Assembly (NCBI RefSeq): GCF_047663525.1
Contig: NC_092588.1
Coordinates: forward strand, 104,613,001 to 104,677,000
From: Anas platyrhynchos
Taxonomy: Eukaryota > Chordata > Aves > Anseriformes > Anatidae
Length of the DNA: 64,000 bases
Direction of reading: 5' to 3'
The position numbers and the translations under genes were made by a program. The notes under the pieces are model-generated. The model saw nothing but the letters and a program-made list of their open reading frames with translations. It did no database searches and was not told the origin of the DNA. Below, one piece after another: positions 48,429 through 60,600 of this stretch (its first letter is position 1; every line of letters begins with the position of its first letter).

Positions 48429-50481
48429 ATCACTGAGAATTTTAAACTCTTACTTCAGTATCCACTTACTATTTTTTGTTTACGTAATTTCTGGTTTCAT
48501 TTACTTTCTTCTGTAATGATTACGCAGCAGCAAAGATGTTTTGAGTCTGTAGCTCCAGTCCAGATCAGCTGTATGCCACCATTTCTTCCTTTGGAGTGGA
48601 TTATTAAAAGAAATACACAAAATGCAAGCTGCAAGAATCTATCCCAGCATTCACAACTGTATCATGTCAGTCATGACTGTAAGCTTGCCCGGTTACTTTT
48701 TATAATTAAAATAATTTTATAATAAAAAAAGTCAAGCATAGCTGTGTCTTTTCTTCAGGCAAAGCCTGTGTGGTTGCATCAAAACAGTTTGCATGTCAGT
48801 ACAAAGTTTCTGCTATGTCTTAACTGTCAGATGGAGAAAGAAAAATTTTCCGTATAATCATCTAATTTATTCATCACAAGTTTAAATTCACTGAGTCTCA
48901 CTTGGCTTTCAAAGTGAGAAAGCTCTCTACTTTCTTTATCGTGTGCATCATATTATTAGTTTGACATTTAACATTTAACAAAAGCGATCTTCTCGCAGGT
49001 CAGGTGGTGAAAGCTGCGAGTGATTCAGTGGTTCAAGAACCTTTGAACTCTTCTTTGCTTCTCTGTTGTAACCGCAATGTCATCAGCTGTTAATATATTA
49101 AGAATCAATTCCTGCCTACCCTCTTCAAAACATTACTCAGAGCTTCCATTGTATCCTCTCTCTTCAAGGCAACACAAGTGTGGGGTCTTGAAAGAATAGC
49201 CATATGTGAGGTATCATTTAAATTTGTGTTTTCATCAAGTATGAAACTGGTAAACCCCTCTGTCTTTTCTCACTGTGTGCTAATCTCTAATAATTTCCAT
49301 TTCTTGTGCATGCTGTTCATCAGTTTTTACAGAAACTGGCATTTTTCTGTTCAGGACAATGTAAAGTCATGATTTGGATGATTATTAAGCAAACATTCAG
49401 CACTCACAAGGATAATTTTTTTCCTCTTAAACTCTCATCTGTAAATGCAGGACTATTTTGTTGCCATGCACAGTGAAATCCAGTAGCTTAGTTCTATCTA
49501 CAACCTCTGTTATTTTAGCATGTTCTTAAAAGTGTCAGAGCACTGCCCTTCTGTGTGCTACCTTCTTTCTTCTGCTTGTCCTGGTAGTTACCAAATTAAT
49601 TATCATGTTTGATTTGAAAATGATATTGGATGCTCACAAGGTTATGCAAAACTCTTTATTAACATATAAGCTGTACAGTCCATCTTAGAAAAAAAAAAAA
49701 AAAGGAAAAAGGGGAAAGTCTTTTCCCCTCCTTTCCCTCCGTTTCTTCTTTTTGCCTGAGAAACTGACAAATTGACAGGATGTCTAGCTTTGTCTTTTTA
49801 CGGCTAGACATTTTTATATTTGCTCACAATCCTTGTGCTGCAAGAGTCTGAACAAAACCTGTCTGATCAACAACTGCAGGGGCCTCCTGTACTCCTTTCT
49901 TCCATTTGCAGTGTCTCTTTGCACAACCATCGCTCTGCCTCATTGTGCACTACCGTGCTGTGGTGGTTTCCTCAATAATTTCCTTTTCTGTGATTTCTGA
50001 AGATGGTTGTGCCTCTTTTTCACACTACTCAGCCCTCAGTGTTTGCTGCTGTCTTGTGAGGCTGGAGGTGGTAGATGCTGGTTACACTAGATGTCACAGG
50101 GGCAAAAAGTTCATCTTTCCTTTCCTCCAGAGGATGTAAGCCAAACCAATTGACTTATCAGATGCTAATGACTGTTTGCTTTCATAGGCCAGAAGGTCTG
50201 GGATGGGGATCTTGGTGAAGATTTGTATTGTAACAGAGAACAAAAGAGAGATGGATTATTAAATGTGAAGAGCAATGATGTTTGAGTTTTATTTATTTTT
50301 TATTTTTTTCTCTACACCTGTGTTCATTCTTAGAAGTATTTTGCTGTCTTACCTCCAGCCTGTAGTGGTTTGAATGAAGTGCAGCTTAACACATGCAATA
50401 CACAACAGTGCAACTATTTCTTTTCCACATATTCCCTTTAACCACTTTTGCATAGTTCCTAAAAGTATCTGAAGAAATTAG

Positions 50482-50642
50482 AATCATAGAATATCCTGAG
50501 TTGGAAGTGACCCACAGGGATCATTGAGTCCAACTCCTGGCTCCACACAGGACCGACCACCCAGAAATCAGACAGTATGTCTGAGAGCATTGTCCAAATG
50601 CATCTTGAACTCCATCAGGCTCGATGTCATGACCACTTCCAG
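50482..50642 (-). mobile_element. CR1 LINE 3' fragment, minus orientation
   Basis: Reversed CR1 text starts with AGAATCATAGAATATCCTGA at the element's 3' end, followed by TTGGAAGTGACCCACAGGGA, CCAACTCCTGGCTCCACACA and AGCATTGTCCAAATGCATCT. The homology stops where a GC-rich repeat begins. Confidence 0.92.
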
Positions 50643-50654
50643 CAAATTGCCATG

Positions 50655-51010
50655 CCACCACCCACAGAGGAGCCCCCGGTGGAGCAGGTAAGAGGCCTGG
50701 AGGAAGCTACAGCCCATGGAGAACTCCTACAGGAGCAGGCCCTGGGCCGGAGCTGCAGCCCATGGAGAGGAGCCCATGCAGGAGCAGGGGGTCTGGGGGG
50801 AGCTGCCTCCAGTGGGGGACCTGTGCTGCAGCAGCTTGCTCCTGACGGATGGACCCCATGGTACAGAGCCATGTGGGAGCAGTTCTTGAAGCGCTGCAGT
50901 CTGTGGGCAGCCCACGAAGGCTCAGTTCAGGAAGAATGGCATCCTGTGGGAGGGACCCCACGTGGAGCAGGGGCAGAGAGTGATCATGAAGGAGTAGCAG
51001 AGATGAAGTC
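50655..51010 (+). mobile_element. GC-rich avian ERV-like repeat with internal short motif repeats
   Basis: This island in AT-rich DNA repeats variants of GCAGCCCATGGAGA..AGGAGC (TGGAGCAGG, GGAGCAGTT, GCAGCCCACGAAGG, ACCCCACGTGGAGCAGG). I recall blocks of this kind from avian endogenous-retrovirus elements, but that is memory and not a search. The open frame through it (50,577-51,188) starts in CR1 sequence and is not a gene. It sits where the reversed CR1 breaks off. Confidence 0.55.
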
Positions 51011-53782
51011 ATTTTTATCATTCATATATCTGGCTTTCATTCTTCTTCTTTATCCATCTGAAACAGTGAAAGGACATGCATGTTTCAAGGGAAAAGTTTT
51101 TTTGGTTTGTTTTGTTTTTACGTTGTTTTTAAAAATAGTTTTTCTATGTTATTTAACAGTTAAAAGGGTTGAATATACACCCTTTTAGAATATTCAGCAC
51201 AATTCTAGATCATGCAAGCAACAACAAGTTATCAAGAGATACATGTAAAATAACAATTTGACACCACGTGATTATAACTTGGCATCCAGAGAACTGTCTG
51301 AAAAAATATGTTATTTAGGTTTCAAGAATATATACACAACATACAGCAGAAATAATTATATTCAACCCATTCAAAAGAATTCAAAATTCTGTTGTGTTGG
51401 CTGTATTTAAAAGCACTAAAATGTTCTTTTTCAGCAGAATTTGTCAACCAGTTTAGAATAATCAAGATTTTCTGCTAGTATTTTTTTTCTAAAGCTAAAC
51501 AGTTAAATGAAATATTTAAATGAAACGTTGACATGGCAGAGTAAGGATAAACTGAACCTGATGTAGTATATTCTGATGGTTCAATCTTAATAGAAACTAA
51601 TGGAAGATCTTGAAGAATTAATTGGATATTTAAGTGGAGAATGAGCAGGCAGATATAAAAAAGAATTATTATTATTATTTTTTTCCTAGGAAGAGAATGT
51701 GGAATTAGATCATCTGTATTAGTTGGGCCTAAGTAACATGCAACATACAATTGCATGAGGTAGCAGATCTTTTGGTCTGGCAGTTTAATCACGAAATGTA
51801 AAAATCTAGCTATTTCAAAGTCAAAACCACTTTGAAAGATTGTGTGTGCACAGAAAGGAAATTCTTGACATAGTATTTACATGCTTACATGGGTGGAATT
51901 CAGAGCAACAAAATGAATGTTGAAAAAGACTCCTCCTCTGGGAGGAGTTTTTAAGAAAAAAAAAAGTTATTGTAAGATGATATTTGCATTTGCAAGCCAA
52001 AGAATGTAACGAATTAGGCTAGGAAAACCAAGGCTAATGTAACCATTCATTACCTGAATGGCAAAAGAAAATTACAAGGATAGGCAAAGGCAAATTATTT
52101 TAAAAGTTCCATATGCTTTCATTCCCACTTCTCTCAAATCACCCTCCAAAAGTCAGTCAACTGTTAGGGTACAAACTGCTGCTGTTTTCAATCTGCTTGA
52201 GAATCCTTTGCGTGATATTTCTAACCTTAACATTGGGATCTTAAATGCAAGTTTAAATAATTTTCTTTGAGTGACTGTTACCTCTGTTTGATATGGCTTT
52301 TATTTCCTTCCTTAAGTTAATAAGGGTCTTGATGTTCCTACAAGGAATATGTAATAACATTAGACAGGGCCACATGACATACAAGACTCTGAGCATCTCA
52401 GTTGAATCCTTGGGCTATGTAGATGAATACAATGCCAGATGTTCTGTCCTTTTGCAGGGTGTACAGACTTGAAGTAACCAAGTGCTACAACAAACACACC
52501 TGCCTTTGGTTATCACCTGCTGCTTTGCTAGCCTAATTCTTAAATTCCTTCAAAAATTATAATAGCACTGTGAATGGTCATTAATTCTTCTTTTATTTTT
52601 TTGCTCTTTGTTATTTCCTTCTGCTTTCAGGAGAGCATGGGGCTTATTAATGTGGCCTGCAGTCATATTTATGATCAACCAGTTGTTGAACAGCTTAGTG
52701 TATGATTTGACAAAAGAGTTGATGTGGATTAGACTTCCCAAGACAGGTGGAAGGATTCTGAATTCTAGAAAACATAGATGATCAATAGCAAAAAATAAAA
52801 AAATTTAAAAAAAATTCAAAGCAAAACAACAACAACAAAACTAACACAGTAAAATGTTTTTCTCTATTTTCAGTAAAGAAGTCCTTGCTTACACTAAGAA
52901 ATTGGTAATGTGAAAAAGGTCAAGGTGCTGCTTTTTTCCTGGGCTGTTCTGTCTGTTAACTTGATAAAAAGTACCATCTGAGGCTTCTAGTAAGCAAAAA
53001 ACACTTTTGGTAATTATTACACTATCCTTTCCACAAGTCTTTACTACTCCAATCCTGAAAATGAGCTAAACTCAGCAGCGAGGTGGCAGACCTTTCATTT
53101 CTCTTCAGAAGTGTTCCTTTCCAGTGACTCACCAGCTGGAATGTGAACAAAGGTACTACCAAAGATAACATACTTCTTATTTTTGAATGAAAACATTACA
53201 TATGTTATCATAATGCTTAATTCCATTTTAGTGAATCTGTGCTCTGACATTAACAGGCAAAAGTGTTTCAGTAGGTAGAATTCAGAGGGTTTGTGTGATA
53301 TCAAATCACCACTAGATGGTACCTTTCAACAAAATACAGTTACTTCTGTAACTACCTTCAAACGGTGGGAAATTTTGAAAGGGTTGCTATGCTTGTTCAT
53401 ATATGTGTTTTCTTCATCATCTTATTGATAATGTACAGGTTTGAGTCTTGGGAGAGTGGAGAGAATGCTATTTAATCCATATGTGCAAATGCTCTTCATG
53501 GTGTATTTTAAATCCATAATACTTTGAATGGAAATACTGTCTTTTCTCATTTCTTTCATAGTGTGAATAATGCTTTAGATGCCCTCCTCCTTCCTTTGTG
53601 TTCCTGAGGAGGCTGTCAAGGTGTGGTCTTCTGAACCATCCTTCAGGATGGGTCTCTCTGAATGCCATTATGCAATAGTGCAAACACTAATCATTTTTCA
53701 TCAGTTGAGTTTCTTGTATACAAGGGGTATTGTTAGTAAAACATTGAGAACAGCAGTTCTCAGCTATGTGTGAGATACTCAT
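51011..53782. other. Gene-free AT-rich DNA
   Basis: No gene is recognised. A perfect 8-bp inverted repeat (ACTCCTCC, TCTG loop, GGAGGAGT then TTTT) lies at 51,929-51,952; in nuclear DNA of this kind it has no assigned function. Confidence 0.55.
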
Positions 53783-54070
53783 ATCATAGAATCACAGAAT
53801 CACAGAATATCCTGATTTAGAAGAGACCAAGAAGGATCACTGAGTCCAACACCTGGCTCCAGACAGTGCTACATAAAAATTAAACCATATCTCTTAAGAC
53901 CACTATCCAAATGCTTCTTTAACACCAGCAGGCTCAGTGCCATAACCACTCCCCTGGGGAGCCTGTTCCAGTGTCTGACCACCCTCTCAGTGAAGAACCT
54001 TTCCTAATATCCAATCTGAACATCCGATGACGCATTTTCATGCCATTCCCTTGGGTCCTATCCATGAGAT
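53783..54070 (-). mobile_element. CR1 LINE 3' fragment, minus orientation
   Basis: It begins at the reversed octamer tail (ATCATAGAATCACAGAATCA), then AGAATATCCTGATTTAGAAG, CCTGTTCCAGTGTCTGACCA, CCCTCTCAGTGAAGAACCTT and CCATTCCCTTGGGTCCTATC. About 190 bases of other sequence and an LTR-like block follow before more CR1-like text resumes at 54,557. Confidence 0.92.
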
Positions 54071-54261
54071 TGACTCTTAAAGCTAGTTTAAATTAAAAAT
54101 ACTGATTTCATATACATATATATGTTTTTAATCTCGCTCTGTAAAAGACAGCAGTAAACCTTCATATTTATTTCTATTTCATTTGTAAACTTCAGTATCT
54201 AATTGTAGGAGAGAATACAATTCAAATTCTACTTTAGAAGAAGCTTTCTATGATTTATAAC

Positions 54262-54556
54262 ATAGCTGAGCAGCCGCTCCCCCACCCTGGCTAGCCACCC
54301 CTATATATTGTTTAGCATGATGTCTAGTTTGGCTAGTTTGGGTCAGCTGTCCCCTCCCAGCTCTTGCTGCACCCCCAGTCTGCCCGCTGGCAGGACAGAG
54401 CAAGAAGCTGAAACATCCTTGGCTTGGTGTAAGCACTGCTCTGCAACAATTGATAATCAGTGTGTTATCAACATTATTCACATCCTAAATTCAAAACATA
54501 GCACCCTACCAACGACTGGGAGGAAAATTAGCTCTATCCTAGCTAAAACCAGGACA
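54262..54556 (+). mobile_element. Partial solo LTR-like fragment, related to the 39.4-kb copy
   Basis: It shares GGGTCAGCTGTCCC, TGCACCCCCAGTCTGC, CACTGCTCTGCAACAATTGA and CAGTGTGTTATCAACATTAT with the LTR-like block at 39.4 kb, in the same order and orientation. It ends CTAAAACCAGGACA, the usual end of this repeat type as I recall it. The left half is missing. It lies between two minus-strand CR1 segments. Confidence 0.7.
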
Positions 54557-54700
54557 GCACCACATCCAACCTTTCCAGAGCAGAGTACAGGGGGACAATC
54601 ACCTCCCTGGTCCTGCTGACTACATTGTTCCTAATACAAGCCAGGATGCTGTTGGCCTTCTTGGCCATCTGGGCACACTTATCACCTTCCACAGCACTTT
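54557..54700 (-). mobile_element. CR1 LINE segment, minus orientation
   Basis: CAGAGTACAGGGGGACAATC, then ACCTCCCTGGTCCTGCTGAC and CCAGGATGCTGTTGGCCTTC, is reversed CR1 sequence from farther 5' in the element than the 53.8-kb piece. The two pieces may be parts of one element split by the LTR, with loss of the sequence between. Confidence 0.8.
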
Positions 54701-55844
54701 ATAAAAGTCGAAATGGTTTATTTATTTACATAGGGCAAAAGTGCAGAAAGGTTAAGGATCTTTATTCTTTAATAGGTTTTTCAATTTATATGACTAAGAC
54801 CATAATTAAAATCATAATTTGTACTTGTAAACAGTGGACATTGCTAACAAGGATTTACTATTGAAAGGAGTGGAAGGAATTAGACTGTAGCTAAAAGGCT
54901 TACCTCTTTTCTCTCCAAAAACTTCCTAAGCAATGGAAACTCCATGGCATGAGCAAGAACGTATCTTCCCTCCTATAGGTAGGACTTGCAACAGGTTCAT
55001 TTCTGATACCAAGTGGGCCTTAGGAGGAAAAAAGTTGCTTCTTAGATCTGAAAGAAAGAAAACAGGACATCTTCAATTAATGCTGCCAAAAGACATTGCA
55101 CTCTGCAAGGTATTTAAATGACTAAATTTTATTCAGGGAAACAAAAAATTTACTGAAAACAATATGGATGTTTTTACCATTGTATCTTGATAAATTACCT
55201 CCAGTTCTGTCTTCAGTCAAAGCAGCTCTTGTTCTGTGCTCTTGAGTTTTCAGACACTTAACTTTAAAAAAAAAGTAAATATTGACACCATTTTATTTCC
55301 TTGCTTCAAATGCTTTGTTCTGTTTTGCTGTCCTGCTACACTTTGTTCCTGTGTCTTCAGTGTCTGATAATTTGAAAAACATTCTCCTAGAATTTTGAAC
55401 AATTTAGATTTGCTTCCAAGGAACGTTAGACTGTTATAACTATTATTGTAGTGATTTAAATTTGCTTTTCTCCTCCATGGAAATGATATAAGTATCTTAG
55501 TGAGAGAATAATTTCAATACATTAGGTTTGTAAAATAATATCTGTGGAAATGCAATGTTCAATTGTTCTGTTTCTCCCCTCTGAAGTTGTTACGAAAACG
55601 TTTTATCAAACCTCCACGATACTTGCTCTATTCTTGAGCCTGTGAATCTCACGTGTGAGTGCTTTTTTGTGCCAAGTTCTCTGAACATTAATGTTTTTAG
55701 TTCCTGTGAACATAGTGGAGCTATTCTTATTTTCTGTTTTTGAAATTTTGGTTTACATTCTATGTTTATACTCCTTCTACAGAAATCTTGTGGAAGTTGG
55801 AGGATAAGCAGCTTTATTTGAACATAATTATATGCTGATACATA
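54701..55844. other. Gene-free AT-rich DNA
   Basis: I see no gene or recognisable repeat here. Confidence 0.5.
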
Positions 55845-56161
55845 ACATTAGGACAAAGAGTAATGGCTTTAAAGTAAATGAGGGTAGATTTAGATTAGCT
55901 GTTAGGAGGAAATTCTTCACTCAGAGTTTGATGAGGCACAGGAACAGGTTGCCAAGGAATTTGTATATGCCCCAATCCTGGCAGTGTTTAACGCCAAACT
56001 GGATGGGGCTTTGAGCAACCTGGACTAGTGGAAGGTGTCCCTGCCCGTGGTAGGGGGGTTGGAATTAGAAGATTACTTAAAGGCCCCTTCCAACCCAAAC
56101 TATTCTATTATTCTATGATTCTTTGACTCTATGATTCTATGATTCTGTGATTCTGTGATTA
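55845..56161 (+). mobile_element. CR1 LINE 3' fragment
   Basis: It contains TTAGGAGGAAATTCTTCACT, GGCTTTGAGCAACCTGGACT, GGAAGGTGTCCCTGCCCGTG and GGCCCCTTCCAACCCAAACT, then a long tail of ATTCTATG/ATTCTGTG octamers. The same subfamily as the copy at 8.3 kb is likely, since the blocks align through the same phrases. Confidence 0.93.
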
Positions 56162-56309
56162 GAAGGAAAGAAATCACTGTACCTATATTCAAATTTTAAT
56201 GTGTGAATATTTTGATAATACCACTACATTCAGTAAATAGATATTCAGTTATCATTTCTGCTAGAATGGCTACTGTAGTACAGTTTCCCATCATTTAGTG
56301 TTTTAAATG

Positions 56310-57660
56310 TAGAATAGAATAGAACAGAACAGAACAGAACAGGTCAATTGGAAGGGACCTACAAAGGACAAGTCCAACTGCCTGACCACTTTAGAGGTAA
56401 ACAAAAGTTAAAATGTATTCATGAGTACATTATCCAAATACGTCTTGAACACTGACATGCATGGGGCATCAACCACCTCTATAAGAAGCCTGTTCCACTG
56501 TGTGACCTCACACACTGTAAAGAATTTTTTCCTAATGTCTAGTCTGAACCTCTCCTGGTGCAGATTTTTGCTGTTCCCTCAGATTCTATCATTGGTTACC
56601 AGAGAGAGAAGATCAGCACCTCCTTCTGCATTTCCCCTCTTCAGGAAATTGTAGAGAGCAACGAGGTTGCCTTGCATCATGCTATTTCCATCCCTTACCC
56701 TGCCATGGGAAGTGACACCTTCCATTAAATCAGCCTCTTCTTCTCCAAACTAGACAACCCAAGTGTCCTCAGCCTTTCCTCACAGGACATGTTTTTCCAG
56801 CCCTTTTACCAGCTTTGTTACCCTCCTCTGGACATATACAAGTATCTTAACATCTTTTTTTATATTGTGGAGCCCAGAACTGCACACAATATTCAAGCTG
56901 AGGCTGCATCAGTGCTAAGTATAGCTGGAAAAACATCAATTTTGACTGGCTGGCTATGCTGTATTTAATACATCCCAAAATGCAGTTTGCTTGCTTGGCT
57001 GCTAGAACACACTGCTGATTCATGTTGAACCTTCAGCACCCCCAGATCCCTTTCAACAGGGCTGCTTTCCAGGCATTTGTCTCCCAGTCTATACCTGTGC
57101 CCAGCATTACTCCAACCCAGATGCAGAATCCAGCATTTCCTTAGTTGAATTTCATGCCATTACTGATTGCCTAGTGCTCCAGTGTATCTAGATCCTTCAA
57201 GGCCTCTTGTCCCTTCAGAGTCAACACATCTCAGTTTAGTGTCAGCAAAATTGCTAAGGATGCATTCAACTCCTGCATCCAGTTCATTGATAAAAATGTT
57301 GAACAGGCTGGCCCTAGAGTTGATCCCTGTGGAATATCACTAGTGACCATCCACCACCCAAATGTAGCCCCATTCGCTATGACCCTTTCAGCTCTACCAC
57401 TCAGCCAGTTCATTGCCCAGCACAGCATGAACATGTTTATTTCACAGTTGGACAAGTTGTCTAGCAGGATGCTGTGAGGTACAGTTATCAAAAGGCCATA
57501 CTAAAATCCAGAAAGATTACATTCACGATCTTCCTTTCACCCACAAAATGGGTGATCTTATCATGGAAGGAGACCAAATTACTAAGGCAAAACTTTACCT
57601 TTATGAATCCTGTTTCATGATCACTATGGGCAAGACAGCCATCTAGCATCTCATGTCCAA
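56310..57660 (-). mobile_element. Long old CR1 LINE copy with reverse-transcriptase remnant
   Basis: The longest CR1 copy here, about 1.35 kb. From the left: an (AGAAC)n-modified tail, TTGGAAGGGACCTACAAAGG, CCTGTTCCACTGTGTGACCT, CAGAACTGCACACAATATTC and CTGCTGATTCATGTTGAACC. Near 57,231-57,491 the minus strand reads VTSDIPQGSTLGP, matching the conserved PQGSxLGP region of LINE reverse transcriptase. Stops and substitutions show it is dead. The right edge is vague. Confidence 0.9.
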
Positions 57661-60600
57661 CAAGAAATCACTATTTAAGGAATGTAATTTCTGTGTCTGT
57701 CATGCAGCTCATCTTTGACAGGAGAACTGGAAAGCTGCTCTGATAACTGGGTCAGGAGGAGTGTTTATACACTGCTCTGTGTTCATGGCCACCCAAGGAT
57801 AACCAACAAATGTTGGTAATCTTGAGGCCTCTTGTTGGGCTTCCTGAGTTCAGAAGCAACCGCTGCATTGTAGTATGTTCCAGCGTCAAATAATTTAACT
57901 CACAGCAGGGTTACAAAAAATTACACTAAAGAGAGAAAGCCTAATGTGCTTTTAAGTACAGCAGTCCAGCTATGTGATTCTATTGAGTTAAGCTTCCCTG
58001 TTTTTGCTTAAAATGTAATTATTTTTAGGATTGTTAAAAACAAACAAACAAAAAACCCTGGATGAATAAAAGATATATAATCTGTCATTCCTGTTTGTAT
58101 TTGTACTTTTATGTGTTGGAGAATCCACCAGAATATTTACATTTATGAAAGAGCAGGAAATTATATGTAAGTCCTCACTGTGCTGTATGTTACAAAAGCA
58201 AATAGAATTTGTTGCAATGTCTAAATGTTATTTGTTTTTTCAAATAATGTGAACCATATTTTTCATTATTTTAATGTCTCTGGAACTGTCTTTAAAAAAT
58301 AAAGAGTTTTACGAAATTCCTTTTGCTTAGAAGATATGCTGGATTTTTATGAAAAAGATATAACATCATATAATAAACCAATATTGTGTTATTACATTTT
58401 TAGAATACATATTTATGAAAAGATTAATTCCAAAGCACACAATTTATTACTTACTGCCTGTGGAAAAAAAAATAATCTTAAATATGGATGCAATTAAGAA
58501 ATTTCTTTCAACTTGAAAAAGTTTTAACATAGAAGATATATTTTGCACTTTAAAGACAAACTAACAGATATTTGATTAATAATCTAATGCAGCAAAATGT
58601 AAATGGCAGCTCTAGATTAATAGATATCTAATTAATACTCTTTCAAGAACACAGTCAATTAAAAAGAATGTGCAAGATAATATGTAACTGCATATTTTGT
58701 ATCCTTAAAGCTAGTTATTTTGACTCCTCTGTGTATTCAGTCATTTGCTGGTATACTTCTACAAAGGCACCTTTTGCCCTTTCTGCTTTAAATGTATTCC
58801 ATATTAACCTTTTCCTCTTGTGAATAATATTTTAATGTGTCATCCCAATGCAAGTGACTTATCAGCATTGGTCCTGAAGAACTGGATTTTTCAAGATGTT
58901 GATCAACAGTAAAAAAATCCCATCTTAGTAATACAAGTTAATAAAATAGGCAATTTCTTCAATGAAATAATACATAAGATTATTATTATTATTATTTTTA
59001 AATAATGCAATCAGAATAATGAACGGCAAATAGTTAAATTAGAAGTATAATAGGAAATGTGAAATCTCTTGAGTGCTTTCCCTGGCAGAGGAGAGGCTGA
59101 ATGCAAGGAAGACTGGCCAACACCATGGACAATTTCCTTCAGGTGTCACTTTGAATGGTTAACCAGAAGGCCTTTCATTGGATGAGGCTGAATGAGGCTT
59201 ATTTTTCTTAGCATGGCAGGTGTCTAATCTTTTCTCAAACTTGATATGTTTTGGCTTTCTCTTGCAGCTCTTACTGTTCTGAAACACTTTTTTCCATTGA
59301 TATATTTATTCTGTTGAAATTCACAATGTCTTTTATTTTGGAAGCTTGGATTGATGACTGTGTTCAGACTTGAAAGCTGAAGGGCATGCCAGAAATGCTC
59401 AGTTCATCTGCAAATAGTATCAGTTCCTGCTTTGGTTTGGCATGAAGGTATTTCTTTACTGAACAGTCAGATGGACTAAGATACTGGTTCTCAGAGATAC
59501 CAAAGCCTGTGGGAGAATTAGTGAGTAAAATCTAAAATAAATAAATAAATAAATAAAAATGCAGGCATGCAGGGTTTTGATATGCATTTTGTTCAGGCTG
59601 AGCCTATGCCAGCTAAAGAAGTAATAGTCTCAGACTGGGTTAGCTTAAACAACTGAAACATTAAGTATTTGCTATCCCAGTTGCTTTTGGTTGTATCTAT
59701 AACAGTTTTAGTTTGAATGTAGAAGTGCATTTTTAAGTGAATCTCCTGACTACACCTTTCTACTGCATGTCAATTCACATCATAGAGCAGCCTCAATACA
59801 TAAGAGTCGAATTGCACTGGGAGGAAACAAAATTGGAAGATGAGTTCCAGATGCATATTTCATGAATTCGGAACATCAGTGGTCATTCAGTACATGGGAC
59901 CCCTAAGCGACACTCTTGAAAGATGTGCAGTGCAAAACATGAGACCTTATCACCAACTGTTTTATCCATTGGGCTGCACTGCCTGGTAATGCAGTCTTCA
60001 GTTTGGAAGTACGTGTATTTGTACGTATATGCCTGCTCAGCTTTGGTACCATCTACTAGGAGAAGAAGAAAAAGAAATGGAAGTGGGTCTACATGAGAGT
60101 TTTGGGGTAAAGATCTTGCTTTTAATGTTGAGCGTCAGGGTTTTTAAGCAAAAGAATAAGCTTCATGTGTTTGGGGAAGCAGTACTATGTGTACCTAACA
60201 ACAATAAAATTCCAAATTCACTCATTTTCACGTGAGTGGCTATGGGTATTGGCTCCATGTTACACAACAATGTAATAAAGAATATACTTAATACTCTTTC
60301 CATTTATGCTCTTTCTTTCTTTTGTTCTGTATATGTGTATCTGTCTTCTGGTTTGGCTTTCCATTTTTTTTAATAGTGATTTTATTGCATTTTTAAGTAT
60401 GTTTTTATTATTTTTGCCAAGGCTTGGAGTTAGAAAAGGCTCTTCATAAATGTGCTTCGGTATTCCAAAAAACCCCAAATAAAAATAAGAGATGAAACAT
60501 ATGAAAGAATAAAAAACTAGCCTTAGAGTACTATCAGCTATTGGAAGCTTTGTGTTCCTCCTTTCCTGGGAATTGCTATTGTTATTGTATTCACTTTTTC

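Larger units (their letters stand above)
47511..50481. other. Gene-free AT-rich DNA
   Basis: No gene is recognised. The stretch contains the (TTA)n and (TA)n microsatellites and a poly-A/polypyrimidine patch near 49.69-49.75 kb. Confidence 0.55.

Noticed and set aside
50577..51188. A 203-codon open frame on the + strand
   Set aside because: It begins in a reversed CR1 and runs through a GC-rich repeat; repeat-derived.
51929..51952. Hairpin followed by TTTT resembling an intrinsic terminator
   Set aside because: The window is vertebrate nuclear DNA, where bacterial-type terminators have no meaning, and no RNA gene precedes it.
57231..57491. Open frame resembling reverse transcriptase as a possible host gene
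   Set aside because: The PQGSxLGP match places it in a dead CR1 copy and not in a host gene.
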